Shown here: positions 1-8,413 of the stretch, in pieces
How the letters are laid out: every line of letters begins with the position of its first letter
Position numbering within the stretch: the stretch's first letter is position 1
Assembly: GCA_040755395.1 (NCBI GenBank)
Contig: JBFMAX010000017.1
Coordinates: 1 to 64,000 of the forward strand
Direction: 5' to 3'
Length of the DNA: 64,000 nucleotides
DNA from: Nitrospirota bacterium
GTDB taxonomy: Bacteria > Nitrospirota > Nitrospiria > Nitrospirales > Nitrospiraceae
Translations under genes and position numbers: made by a program
The notes under the pieces: model-generated
Databases searched by the model: none
The model's input: the letters and a program-made list of their open reading frames with translations, nothing else
What the model was told of the DNA's origin: nothing

Positions 1-83
1 TGGCCTAGGACCAACGATCTCGGGTCGACCCGACCCAGAGGTCGGACAAAACATCAACCACTTAGCCCCAGGAGGGGGGGGAA

Positions 84-121
84 TTTCAGATGAAAGAAAA
101 GGGTCCCTTTTCAGATGAAAG
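84..121. promoter_or_regulatory. Paired 13-bp direct repeats around a palindrome, possible operator
   Basis: The 13-mer TTTCAGATGAAAG occurs at 84-96 and again at 109-121. Each copy is itself a near palindrome (TTTCA, two bases, TGAAA). Between them lies the palindrome GAAAAGGGTCCCTTTTC (8+1+8). The block sits 46 bases before the radical SAM gene, so it could bind a dimeric regulator or form a hairpin that ends an upstream transcript. The function is inference, and no convincing -10 box follows the TTGACA at 122-127. Confidence 0.35.
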
Positions 122-167
122 TTGACACGCATCACGAACTGCCTAGCGGGTTACGGAGTTGAGTGCC

Positions 168-1751
168 ATGCATCGGCCCTCCTCGCCGGATTTGTTGCTT
201 GTGAACCCCGGTCAACCGGAGCGGTGCTATCAGACCCTGGCCACCAAGCTGACAGCGGTCGAACCGCCGATTTGGGCGGGGTTGATCGCGACGTTTGTCC
301 GTCGGCATGGTTGCTCCGTCGAGATTCTAGACGCACAGGCTGAAGGGTTGGAGCCGGAGGCTGTGGCCCGGAGGGTTGCCGCCCAGCGCCCACTCCTCGC
401 TGCGGTGGTGGTCTACGGGCACAACCCATCGGCCTCGACTCAGTTGATGTCGGCGGCTGGGGCGATTTGCAACATGATCAAGGCGTATTGTCCAGAACAA
501 CGGGTTTTGCTCGTCGGTGGACACGTGGCGGCGCTGCCTCGGCGCACCCTCGAGGAAGAAGCGGCCGATTTCGTCTGCGGAGGGGAGGGTCCGGTGACGA
601 CGCTGGACTTACTGCAGGCCTGCAAAGGCTCCACTCATCCGAATTACGCGCAGGTCCGCGGCCTATGGTACAGGAGCGACGGGTCTATTCGGACGACCCC
701 TCCCGCGCCTTTGGTGATGGACCTGGATGGAGCTATGCCGGAGGTCGCATGGGACCTTCTCCCCATGAGTCGCTATCGCGCCCACAACTGGCATTGCTTC
801 AGTCGTCTGCATGCGCGACAGCCGTATGCAGCGTTCTACACGACCTTGGGATGCCCCTTCCGCTGCTCCTTCTGCTGCATTCAGGCCCCCTTTAAAACAG
901 GTGAACTGGCGTCTGGATTTCACGAGGACACGAACAGTTACCGGTATTGGCGACCGGATACCATTATCGGGCAAATCGACATGCTGGTGAGGGACTATGG
1001 TATTCGCAACATCAAAATCGCGGACGAAATGTTCGTGCTGAATCGGCGACACGTCTCAGCCCTCTGCGATCGTCTCATTGAGCGAGGCTATGACCTGAAT
1101 CTGTGGGCCTATGCCAGGGTGGACACGGTGCAATCCGACGAACTCATCGCAAAGCTCCAACGTGCGGGCTTCCGATGGCTTGCCCTGGGCATCGAATCGG
1201 CGAGCGAGCACGTTCGCCAGGAGGTCAACAAAGGCTTCACCCAGGGGCTCATTGCCAGTGCGGTGAACAGGGTGCGCCAGGCGGGCATTCACGTCGTCGG
1301 AAACTATTTATTCGGCCTCCCCGAAGACGATAGAAACAGCCTTGAGGCCACGTTGGATCTTGCCTTGGCTCTCAACACGGAATGGGCCAATTTCTACTGC
1401 GCAATGGCCTATCCCGGCTCTGCTCTCTATACGCTGGCGCTCCGCGAGCAGTGGCCGCTGCCAAAGACCTGGTCGGGCTATTCGCAGTATGCCAGCGATT
1501 CGCACCCGTTGCCGACAAGATGGCTGTCCTCAACGGAGGTCTTGCAGTTCAGGGATCAGGCCTTCAGGACCTATTTCACCAATCCCCGGTATCTTGATCT
1601 GGTAGGTGCAACGTTTGGGAAGGACACACTTCCCCATATCCACGAGATGCTGTCGCATAAGCTGGAAAGACAGACCATCCCGTCGTGGTGCAAGGAGACG
1701 ACGTACTGGCGGAACGCAGACGGCGGTAGCCGGAGGCGGGTGTTGTTATGA
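168..1751 (+). CDS. B12-binding-domain radical SAM protein
   Basis: A 527-residue protein of the cobalamin-binding radical SAM class. The N-terminal ~130 residues have the Rossmann-like B12-binding layout (DLLLVNPG, then GGHVAALP). The radical SAM cluster motif is CPFRCSFC, with Cys229, Cys233 and Cys236 expected to bind a 4Fe-4S cluster. The TIM-barrel core follows, with IKIADEMF and ALGIES. Such enzymes often methylate or rearrange unactivated carbons in sugar, lipid or natural-product pathways; the substrate cannot be read from sequence. ATG 168 is preferred over TTG 159 because GGAG at 155-158 lies nine bases before it. The stop overlaps a tiny ORF by ATGA, and the glycosyltransferase fusion follows, so a role in the same glycan pathway is likely. 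Confidence 0.88.
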   Translation: MHRPSSPDLLLVNPGQPERCYQTLATKLTAVEPPIWAGLIATFVRRHGCSVEILDAQAEGLEPEAVARRVAAQRPLLAAVVVYGHNPSASTQLMSAAGAICNMIKAYCPEQRVLLVGGHVAALPRRTLEEEAADFVCGGEGPVTTLDLLQACKGSTHPNYAQVRGLWYRSDGSIRTTPPAPLVMDLDGAMPEVAWDLLPMSRYRAHNWHCFSRLHARQPYAAFYTTLGCPFRCSFCCIQAPFKTGELASGFHEDTNSYRYWRPDTIIGQIDMLVRDYGIRNIKIADEMFVLNRRHVSALCDRLIERGYDLNLWAYARVDTVQSDELIAKLQRAGFRWLALGIESASEHVRQEVNKGFTQGLIASAVNRVRQAGIHVVGNYLFGLPEDDRNSLEATLDLALALNTEWANFYCAMAYPGSALYTLALREQWPLPKTWSGYSQYASDSHPLPTRWLSSTEVLQFRDQAFRTYFTNPRYLDLVGATFGKDTLPHIHEMLSHKLERQTIPSWCKETTYWRNADGGSRRRVLL

Positions 1752-1828
1752 ACCACCCTCTACTGTTTCTTGGGTCGCCGCGAGGAACTCGCATCTTGAT
1801 CGCAGTAGGAAAGGGACATTGGACATGA
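1748..1828 (+). CDS. 26-codon mini-ORF bridging two genes by ATGA overlaps
   Basis: This ORF begins at the ATG that overlaps the stop of the radical SAM gene (ATGA at 1748-1751). It ends with a TGA overlapping the ATG of the glycosyltransferase fusion (ATGA at 1825-1828). The peptide starts MNHPLLFLGSPRGTRILIAV. The double overlap could couple translation of the flanking genes, or the ORF may be the remnant of a deleted glycosyltransferase gene. I recognise no family. Chance is possible at this length. Confidence 0.3.
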   Translation: MNHPLLFLGSPRGTRILIAVGKGHWT

Positions 1829-4800
1829 GTGACACGATCTCCCTGGATGGGGGAACCCCGTTCACCGTGCTCCTCATTCCGTTGGAATTTACCTCGTGGA
1901 GCATGGCCAAACCCTGGTCCTATACGGCCAACTTTGCCATTGAGGAGGGCTTGCGTGCCTGCGGCGCTCGTTGCACGGTCCTCCCCGCGCTCTGTCAAGC
2001 GCCGGACGTACCGCTCCGGTCGTGGTTGAACCACGCTCAACGTGTGATCGGCACCCAACGATTCGACCAGGTCTGGCTGTGGCTTGTGCACTGTCCGTAC
2101 CCGGAATCCTTTCTCGACTGGGTTGCGCAGTTGGCTCCCGTTCGGGTTGGCTTCGTCATGGAATCGTTGGAGTACGACGCCGAGGAGTACCGCCGGTACC
2201 CGCATCTCCGTGGGCGAGACGCGCGTGTGATGCAGGGGTGCCGGTACCTGACGCATCTTCTGACGGTTGATGAGGAAGACGCCAGGCGATGCAATGACCG
2301 CGGGCTGGTCAGAGCGCTCTTTTGGCCACCATCCGTGCCGGCGCGTTTTCTGACGGATACGATTGATCTCCCAAGCCACCCGAAGGGCGCGTTTTATGGT
2401 GAGTCGTATGGGGTTCGAGAGACGTGGCTGTCATGGCCGTCCCTCGCACCGTGGTTGGTGCACGCGCCGCAGGCTGAGTCCCGCACGACTTTTCCGCAGC
2501 GATTCGACGAACTCCATCGGCAGGTTGCTGATCAATTCCGCGCAGGCAGACGGTGGGACTTCGAGGCAATGGAACGATATGTCGCGGCCTTGCGCGAGCT
2601 GCGGGAACAAATTTTTGCGAATTGGCTGGCGCACCTTAAGCAATGGGCGGCAATTGTCAACCTTCCGACCCTGCTGAAGTCCTATCCCGGACGCGTGGTG
2701 GAAGCGATGGCCGCCGGTCGTCCGGTGCTCTCATGGTCGATACCGAACCGTCCTAACACGCGTGCCTTGTTCGAAGACAACCGCGAGATCCTGTTAGTTC
2801 CGAACACGAATCCCGATGCGTTGGCAGCCGAGTTGGAACTGGTGATCCGAGACTCATCCTTCGCCGCCACGCTGGCTCGAGCGGCGCTGCAAAAGATCCG
2901 GCGTTATCACACGAGCGAATACCGCCTTGACCAGACCTTGCGGTGGATGAGAACCGGTGCCGAGCCGGAATACGGCCTTGGCAGGGAGACGTCGCAACTG
3001 AACGCGTGCGGCCCCTCGTGCGGAGAGGATGAGGATCCGGCGCTCCGCCAGTCTTCCACCGCTCCGCAGCCCGCATTCCGTCTGGGCGGCAAGCACCAAC
3101 AAAAAGCGCAGGCCACGGCCGAACGCATTCAGCCTGGCGAGAGGAGAACGGATCATATGCGCACTGATGAGTTTTACACTCAGCTCTTTGTCAACCAGCC
3201 GGCGTGGTCTGGTCCCGAGCCCAATGCCGATGAAGCTGCGCGCTGGGCAAAAATCGCAGCATGTTTGGAATTCGTGCGACGAGACCTATTGGCAACAGAC
3301 GCCCATCGTTCCTTGCGCCTCATCGATGTCGGCTGTGGACGCGGCTGGCTGACGAATCTGGCGTCAATGTATGGCACATGCGAAGGGATCGAGCCAGTCG
3401 CAGCTGTGATCGATCATGCGCGGCGGTTGTTTCCTGAGGTGCGCTTCGAAGTGGGAACTGCCGAGACCGTCACCGCACGGCCGGATTTTGAGCCTTACGA
3501 TATCGTGCTCTGCTCGGAAGTGATTGAGCACGTGCCCTATGCCGACAAGGCCGCTTTTCTTCAAGGACTGGCTGCGCTGCTGAAGCCAGGGGGGTATCTC
3601 GTGTTGACGACGCCCCGCGGCGACGTGTGGGAGGAATGGCAAAAAGTCGCGCATCCCAACCAACCGATCGAAGACTGGCTGACGGAAAACCAATTGGGTC
3701 AGTTGTTGCGCGAACAGGGATTTCACCCGCGGGGTTGTGACCGGATCTATGTCGAGCTCCCTGCCCTCAGTTATGTTCCCGCACCGATGCCACGCGATTT
3801 TGCCACGCGCCGGCTGCTGCCGATTTATCAGGTCTGGGTCTGTCAATGGGCACCTGGAGAGACGGCTTTCCCTCGGCCTTTCTGCCGATCGGCGTTGGTG
3901 TCCGTGGTCGTCCCGACTTACAACCGTCCGGAACGTCTCCGCGAGGCATTGGCCAGTTTAGCCAGACAGACCTTTCGGGATTTCGAAGTGATCGTCGTAA
4001 ACGACGGAGGCCAGGACGTCTCGGCGGTGGTGGCCGAGGCCAACCGCGACGGCCGCATCACCTACATCGTGCATGACAAGAATCGAGGGCTTGCGGCCGC
4101 GCGGAATACTGGCCTGCGCCATGCGAGGGGGCGCTACATCGCCTACCTTGACGACGACGATCGCTTCCTTCCAGATCACTTGGAAGTTCTCGTCACCGCG
4201 CTCGCTGGTGGGACTCACAAGGTCGCCTATACCGATGCCTGGCGCGTGCACGAACGGAAAGAAGGGGATCGGTTTGTCGAGATCGGCCGCGATGTGCCCT
4301 ACTCGAGAGACTTCGACCCCGCCTTACTGCTCGTCAGTAATTACATTCCGGTCCTCTGCATTGTGCACGAACGAGCCTGCCTCGAACAAGTGGGGCTGTT
4401 CGACGAGAGTCTCTTCGCCCATGAAGACTGGGATCTGTGGATCAGAATGGCCACGCAATTCGCCTTTCTGCACGTCAAGAAAACGACAGCGGAATTCACG
4501 TGGCGAAACGATGGCTCATCCATGACGAGCGGGCGACCGGACGCGTTCGCCAGAACCACCGAGATCATCTATCGGAAATACAGCCCCTATAGCGACCACT
4601 TGCCGATCGTCCGTGCAGCTCAAGCACAGCGGAGCGGTCACTTGCGCCTACGACAGACGACTCGTGAAGTGACCTGCTCCATCATCATCCCGGTTTGGAA
4701 TAAGGTGGAGTTGACGAGACGGTGCCTGGAAGCTCTGGCGACCACACCGGATGAGCCGAGGTGGGAAGTCATCATTGTCGACAACGGCTCGACCGATGGG

Positions 4801-6372
4801 ACATCGGCGTTGCTTGCGGAACTCGGCGGCGACGTGCGGATCATCCGCAACGATGAGAATCTGGGGTTCGCGAAGGCCTGCAACCAAGGCGCGAAGGCGG
4901 CTAGAGGCCGTTATCTGGTGTTCCTCAACAACGACACCATTCCGCAATCTGGTTGGCTGGAGGCGCTGGTGCGGGAAGTCGAAGAGCATGCCGACGTCGC
5001 CGTGGTGGGCAGCAAGTTGCTGTACCCCGATGGGACGATCCAGCACGCCGGTGTGGCGTTTTCCCACGTGTGGTTCACGCCGTATCATTTGTACCAGGGT
5101 TGTCCAGCCGACTTGCCGGCGGTGAACCGGCGGCGTGAATTTCAGGCGGTGACGGCCGCCTGCATGCTGGTACGTCGAGAGGTGTTCGACGAAGTCGGGG
5201 GATTCGACGAAGGGTACCGGAACGGCTTCGAGGATGTGGATCTGTGCCTCAAGGTTCGCGAACGAGGATGGAAGATCGTCTATCAACCGAAGAGTGTGCT
5301 GTACCATCTCGAAAGCCAAACACCCGGACGCAAAGCCCATGATGCGGACAACAGCCGTCTGTTCCTGACCCGGTGGGGGTCATGCTGGTGGTTGGCGGAT
5401 GAAGACCTGCTCGCATTTGAGGATGGATTCTATTGCGAGTATCCCACCGTGAATTCGGTACAGCAACGTCCCCTCATCGATCCGGCGCAGCGAGAAAGGT
5501 GGCAAGTCGTTGCGGAGACCCAACTCGCAGGGCAACGGCGCAACTTCGAAGCGGTCCGGTCGCGACTCCGAAAGCCGGATCGGTGGCCGGACAATCCCAT
5601 GGTGCTGCGATGGGGAGCGCGGGTCGCGCAGGTGCTCGACGAAGCCGAAGCGGCAGAGCAGTTGTGGCGCCGTGTGCTGGAGCTGAAGGAAGATCCGGAG
5701 GCCAGGACAGCATTGGCCAAAGCAGCGCTCGCAGCCGGCCGGCTGGAAGAGGCTGAGGCGCAGTTGACCAGGATTCGGGCCGGCGCACAGGGTGGCGGAG
5801 AAGCCTGGCTCCTTCAGGGTGTCCTCGCCATGCAGCGACAGGCATTTGGCGAGGCAGCGGCGCCATTCGATGCCGCGCTGGCTGAGGGAGCCGATCGACG
5901 GAAAGCCCGGCTGGGACTGGTGATGGCACGTCTGGGGTTGTTGGAGACGGAATACTCAGAACAGCAAAAACCACATGACATAGGGCAAAAGCCAGCAGCA
6001 AGAAAGGACGCGCAAGAGAGCCCGGTCAGGCAATGGGCCCACCACGCAGAATCGGCGTGGGAGTTGGCGGTGGCGCTCCTCGAAGAGTGTCCCGACGACG
6101 CGGAGGTGATCCATTGGCTGCTCCGCGCAGGGAGGGTTCTAGAGCGCTGGGCGGCGTTAGCCGAGCGGCTCGCGCGGTTCGTCCAGCGAAATCCCGGTGA
6201 GCTGGCCATACGGTATGCGTGGGCTGGCGTCCTCCTCCGCTGCGGGCGAGTAGATGAGGCTAGGCGTGAGGCCGAAACGATCCGGCTGCTTCAGCCGGAC
6301 TTTCAGGGACTTAGGGATCTGGAAAAGGCATTAGAGGCAAACGGGCAAGAAGTCGAGGTGAACTCGGGGTGA
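1825..6372 (+). CDS. Multidomain glycosyltransferase / methyltransferase / GT2 / GT2 / TPR fusion
   Basis: About 1515 residues with five units. Residues 1-430 are a CgeB/GT4-like glycosyltransferase (SYPGRVVEAMAAGRPVL near 285-305). Residues 444-690 are a class I SAM methyltransferase (LIDVGCGRGW near 500). Residues 690-930 are a GT2 domain (VSVVVPTYNRP and AYLDDDDR). Residues 950-1190 are a second GT2 domain (IIIPVWNK, VDNGSTDGT, FLNNDT, NGFEDVDLC). Residues ~1255 to the end are TPR-like. ATG 1825 follows AGGAAAGG at 1807-1814 and is preferred over the earlier in-frame start at 1606, which lies inside the upstream gene. Residues ~385-443 look like a translated intergenic spacer, and a good internal GAGAGGAG-ATG stands before residue 444, so separate genes have probably fused. 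Likely role: glycan assembly, plausibly on flagellin given the neighbours. Confidence 0.85.
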   Translation: MSDTISLDGGTPFTVLLIPLEFTSWSMAKPWSYTANFAIEEGLRACGARCTVLPALCQAPDVPLRSWLNHAQRVIGTQRFDQVWLWLVHCPYPESFLDWVAQLAPVRVGFVMESLEYDAEEYRRYPHLRGRDARVMQGCRYLTHLLTVDEEDARRCNDRGLVRALFWPPSVPARFLTDTIDLPSHPKGAFYGESYGVRETWLSWPSLAPWLVHAPQAESRTTFPQRFDELHRQVADQFRAGRRWDFEAMERYVAALRELREQIFANWLAHLKQWAAIVNLPTLLKSYPGRVVEAMAAGRPVLSWSIPNRPNTRALFEDNREILLVPNTNPDALAAELELVIRDSSFAATLARAALQKIRRYHTSEYRLDQTLRWMRTGAEPEYGLGRETSQLNACGPSCGEDEDPALRQSSTAPQPAFRLGGKHQQKAQATAERIQPGERRTDHMRTDEFYTQLFVNQPAWSGPEPNADEAARWAKIAACLEFVRRDLLATDAHRSLRLIDVGCGRGWLTNLASMYGTCEGIEPVAAVIDHARRLFPEVRFEVGTAETVTARPDFEPYDIVLCSEVIEHVPYADKAAFLQGLAALLKPGGYLVLTTPRGDVWEEWQKVAHPNQPIEDWLTENQLGQLLREQGFHPRGCDRIYVELPALSYVPAPMPRDFATRRLLPIYQVWVCQWAPGETAFPRPFCRSALVSVVVPTYNRPERLREALASLARQTFRDFEVIVVNDGGQDVSAVVAEANRDGRITYIVHDKNRGLAAARNTGLRHARGRYIAYLDDDDRFLPDHLEVLVTALAGGTHKVAYTDAWRVHERKEGDRFVEIGRDVPYSRDFDPALLLVSNYIPVLCIVHERACLEQVGLFDESLFAHEDWDLWIRMATQFAFLHVKKTTAEFTWRNDGSSMTSGRPDAFARTTEIIYRKYSPYSDHLPIVRAAQAQRSGHLRLRQTTREVTCSIIIPVWNKVELTRRCLEALATTPDEPRWEVIIVDNGSTDGTSALLAELGGDVRIIRNDENLGFAKACNQGAKAARGRYLVFLNNDTIPQSGWLEALVREVEEHADVAVVGSKLLYPDGTIQHAGVAFSHVWFTPYHLYQGCPADLPAVNRRREFQAVTAACMLVRREVFDEVGGFDEGYRNGFEDVDLCLKVRERGWKIVYQPKSVLYHLESQTPGRKAHDADNSRLFLTRWGSCWWLADEDLLAFEDGFYCEYPTVNSVQQRPLIDPAQRERWQVVAETQLAGQRRNFEAVRSRLRKPDRWPDNPMVLRWGARVAQVLDEAEAAEQLWRRVLELKEDPEARTALAKAALAAGRLEEAEAQLTRIRAGAQGGGEAWLLQGVLAMQRQAFGEAAAPFDAALAEGADRRKARLGLVMARLGLLETEYSEQQKPHDIGQKPAARKDAQESPVRQWAHHAESAWELAVALLEECPDDAEVIHWLLRAGRVLERWAALAERLARFVQRNPGELAIRYAWAGVLLRCGRVDEARREAETIRLLQPDFQGLRDLEKALEANGQEVEVNSG

Positions 6373-6378
6373 AATCGC

Positions 6379-6934
6379 TCACGCGAAGATGGCACTCATA
6401 CAGACTTCAAGACCGAGGAAGGTCGGGGCAGTGAATGTGTGTCCCATGTCAGGGGGGCCGATCAGCCGATAGCCTTGCCGGTCAAGCTAATACAATTGCA
6501 CCGGTTTCGCCGGGGGCTCCAAGAACCAGCATTTCGACAGGCCAAAGCGGGCGTTGAGCTTCATCAAGTCCATGCCAAATGCTTAGTAAATGGAGAGCAG
6601 ATTTCGATTCCCAGATCGACGGGGTCTTCCGCACCTCGTATAGAGACACGGGACACATTCTCCTTGGCGAAAAACAGGAGATAAGGCTTCACGATGCCGG
6701 CCGGGGACCAGATGACGTCCAAGGGCGCGTACATGAGATTATTTAGGTCATGCTCTCTGATGACATGTTCAAACACCCCAAATAGGTTTGGGGGAGCTTT
6801 CTGACGGCGGAATTCCAGGGATAGCCTCATATAGAAATCGCCGTCGATCAATTCTTAACGTTTTCCGTCATCGAAAAGGGCGCACAAATCGTCGCAGGAG
6901 TATTTGAGGCCGCGTGGATCATTGTGGAACTCAT
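6379..6934 (-). pseudogene. Decayed Uma2-family (DUF820) endonuclease-like gene
   Basis: On the minus strand a full-length Uma2-like protein can be pieced together. It starts MSSTMIHAA at 6934. After a frameshift it gives DDLCALFDDGKR, a TAA where the family has Tyr, then ELIDGDFYM. The conserved block APLDVIWSPAGIVKP and then GIEICSP follow. Another frameshift near 6565 leads to LMKLNARFGLSK, then a TAG, and the typical C-terminal end TFLGLEVCMSAIFA with stop at 6379-6381. The total of about 185 codons matches the family. With two nonsense codons and two frameshifts it cannot make the protein. Uma2 proteins are PD-(D/E)XK-like and common as scattered accessory genes. The 5' end is close to the start of the GT9 gene on the other strand. 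Confidence 0.75.
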
Positions 6935-6967
6935 CGCTCGAGCGTCTCGCTTCAAACTGGAACGCGG

Positions 6968-8212
6968 ATGCTAGTCAAGGAAACTGTGGCAAGCAGGGCG
7001 CTGGTGATCCAATTGGCCCGCCTCGGCGACATCGTGCAGTCGGCGCCGGCAATCCTGGCGCTCAAGGCGCAGGACCGCGACCGACTCGTCGATGTGCTCT
7101 GCCCGGCCCCTTTGGCGACGCTGGCTGCCTGTTTGCCGGGAGTGTCAACAGTGGTCCCCTGGGACGGCATGCGGTGGAGGGCCCTTGCGCGGCGCTCGTC
7201 GCTGGACGAAGCCGAGGCGACGTTTCGCGAACTTGTGCCCGAGTTGTACCAGACGGTATTCAACCTCAACAATCACCCACTAGCAATTTACGCCGCCCAT
7301 CTGCTCGGCACACGCGTGGTTGGACCCGGCGAGGCCGGACCGTTGAGCGAGACGTTGCTGCCGTGGGCCGCGTATCTCCGTCAGGTCGCTCAGGAACCTG
7401 GGGCGAACCGGGTGCACCTCGCTGATGCCTGGTGCGGATTCTGTGGCGTGAAGCCCACTGGCCTGGCGCCTCGCCTTGAAGCTTTCCCGGTCGAACTGGA
7501 TTCCGATCTCAGGCGGTTTACTCAAAGTGACAGGCTTCGCATCGCAGTCGTTGTGGGAGCGGGAGATCAAACCCGGGTGATCCCGCCGTCGATGTGGGCG
7601 CAATGGATCACTGTTTTAGCCAAGGCATGCACTAATTGGACCGTCGTGTTGATCGGCGGTGCGGGCGAGCATGAAGCCGCATTGGCGATCCACGAGGCGC
7701 TGTCTCCTCTGGTGGGGGGACAGGTCTGGGATGCGACCGGCAGAACGACGCTTCGCCAATTGGCCGGGCTGTTGGCGTGCTGCCAGTGGGTGGTCGGTGC
7801 CGACACCGGGCCGCTCCATCTGGGCACGGCGGTCGGCGCCAGGGCGATGGGCTTCTATCTCGGCCGAGCCCGGGTGCATGAGACCGGGCCGTATGGAATC
7901 GGGCATTGGGTCTGGCAGGCCGATCCATCTGGACGGTTCGACCTTCACAGTTCGAAGTGCGAAGATGATGGATTCGGAGAGCATATGGGTTGGCCAATGA
8001 CGACCCTCGGACTTCGAACTTCGAACCTCGAAGGGACCTGGCCGGTGGAGGAGAGCATCGAGTTGTTGCTGACTGGGTCCTGTTCGTCCGTTCCGGAGGG
8101 CTGGTCGCTGTGGCAGAGTCATCTCGACCGATGGGGTGTGTACTACACGGTGGCGGGTGCGGCGGCTGAGCCGGACCTCAGCCGGGAGGATGTCTGGAGG
8201 CGACTGGCATGA
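6968..8212 (+). CDS. Glycosyltransferase family 9 (heptosyltransferase-like)
   Basis: A 414-residue GT9 protein. The N terminus has the family signature RALVIQLARLGDIVQSAPA, and the C-terminal domain has GADTGPLHLGTAVGA, which contacts the nucleotide-sugar. Family members transfer heptose or related sugars from an ADP-sugar to an acceptor, classically LPS core. In this island near flagellin the acceptor could also be protein. ATG 6968 is used, although the ribosome site is weak (GGAAC). Residues ~323-355 are encoded by an imperfect inverted repeat of intergenic type, inserted between the conserved HWVWQADP and WPVEESIELL segments. The stop overlaps the next start by ATGA. Confidence 0.85.
   Translation: MLVKETVASRALVIQLARLGDIVQSAPAILALKAQDRDRLVDVLCPAPLATLAACLPGVSTVVPWDGMRWRALARRSSLDEAEATFRELVPELYQTVFNLNNHPLAIYAAHLLGTRVVGPGEAGPLSETLLPWAAYLRQVAQEPGANRVHLADAWCGFCGVKPTGLAPRLEAFPVELDSDLRRFTQSDRLRIAVVVGAGDQTRVIPPSMWAQWITVLAKACTNWTVVLIGGAGEHEAALAIHEALSPLVGGQVWDATGRTTLRQLAGLLACCQWVVGADTGPLHLGTAVGARAMGFYLGRARVHETGPYGIGHWVWQADPSGRFDLHSSKCEDDGFGEHMGWPMTTLGLRTSNLEGTWPVEESIELLLTGSCSSVPEGWSLWQSHLDRWGVYYTVAGAAAEPDLSREDVWRRLA
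7949..8027. repeat. Imperfect inverted repeat inserted in a GT9 coding sequence
   Basis: The arms at 7949-7964 (AGTTCGAAGTGCGAAG) and 8012-8027 (CTTCGAACTTCGAACC) are complementary at 14 of 16 positions. The TTCGAA-rich wording looks like intergenic repeat DNA. It is translated in frame inside the GT9 gene and adds about 33 residues where the family normally has a short loop. Confidence 0.55.
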
Positions 8213-8367
8213 ACATTCTCCTCTTGGGCAATCCGTACTTCCGCCAGGACTTGGTCGAGCTCGGCCACGAGGTGAAGACTGCCAAGTTCGTGTGTCGAGT
8301 GGATGTGCAGGTCGGGCGACCGCCGATCGCTGCGCAATTGCGGAACAATATAAGGCCCTGGCCGTAG
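8209..8367 (+). pseudogene. N-terminal remnant of a CgeB-like glycosyltransferase
   Basis: A 52-codon ORF begins at an ATGA overlap with the GT9 stop. Its start, MNILLLGNPYFRQDLVELGH, is typical of the Rossmann N terminus of CgeB/DUF3880-type glycosyltransferases. It then runs out of conserved sequence and ends at TAG 8365. The translational coupling suggests that an intact gene once stood here in the operon. The rest is missing, and the next gene contains a complete CgeB-like domain, so a deletion or gene replacement is likely. Confidence 0.5.
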
Positions 8368-8413
8368 TTGCAGCGCGAACCGCGTGGAAAGCGGTGAGGA
8401 CAAGAGTCCGTTC

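Noticed and set aside
122-150. Sigma-70 promoter starting with TTGACA at 122
   Set aside because: No acceptable -10 hexamer lies 16-18 bases downstream.
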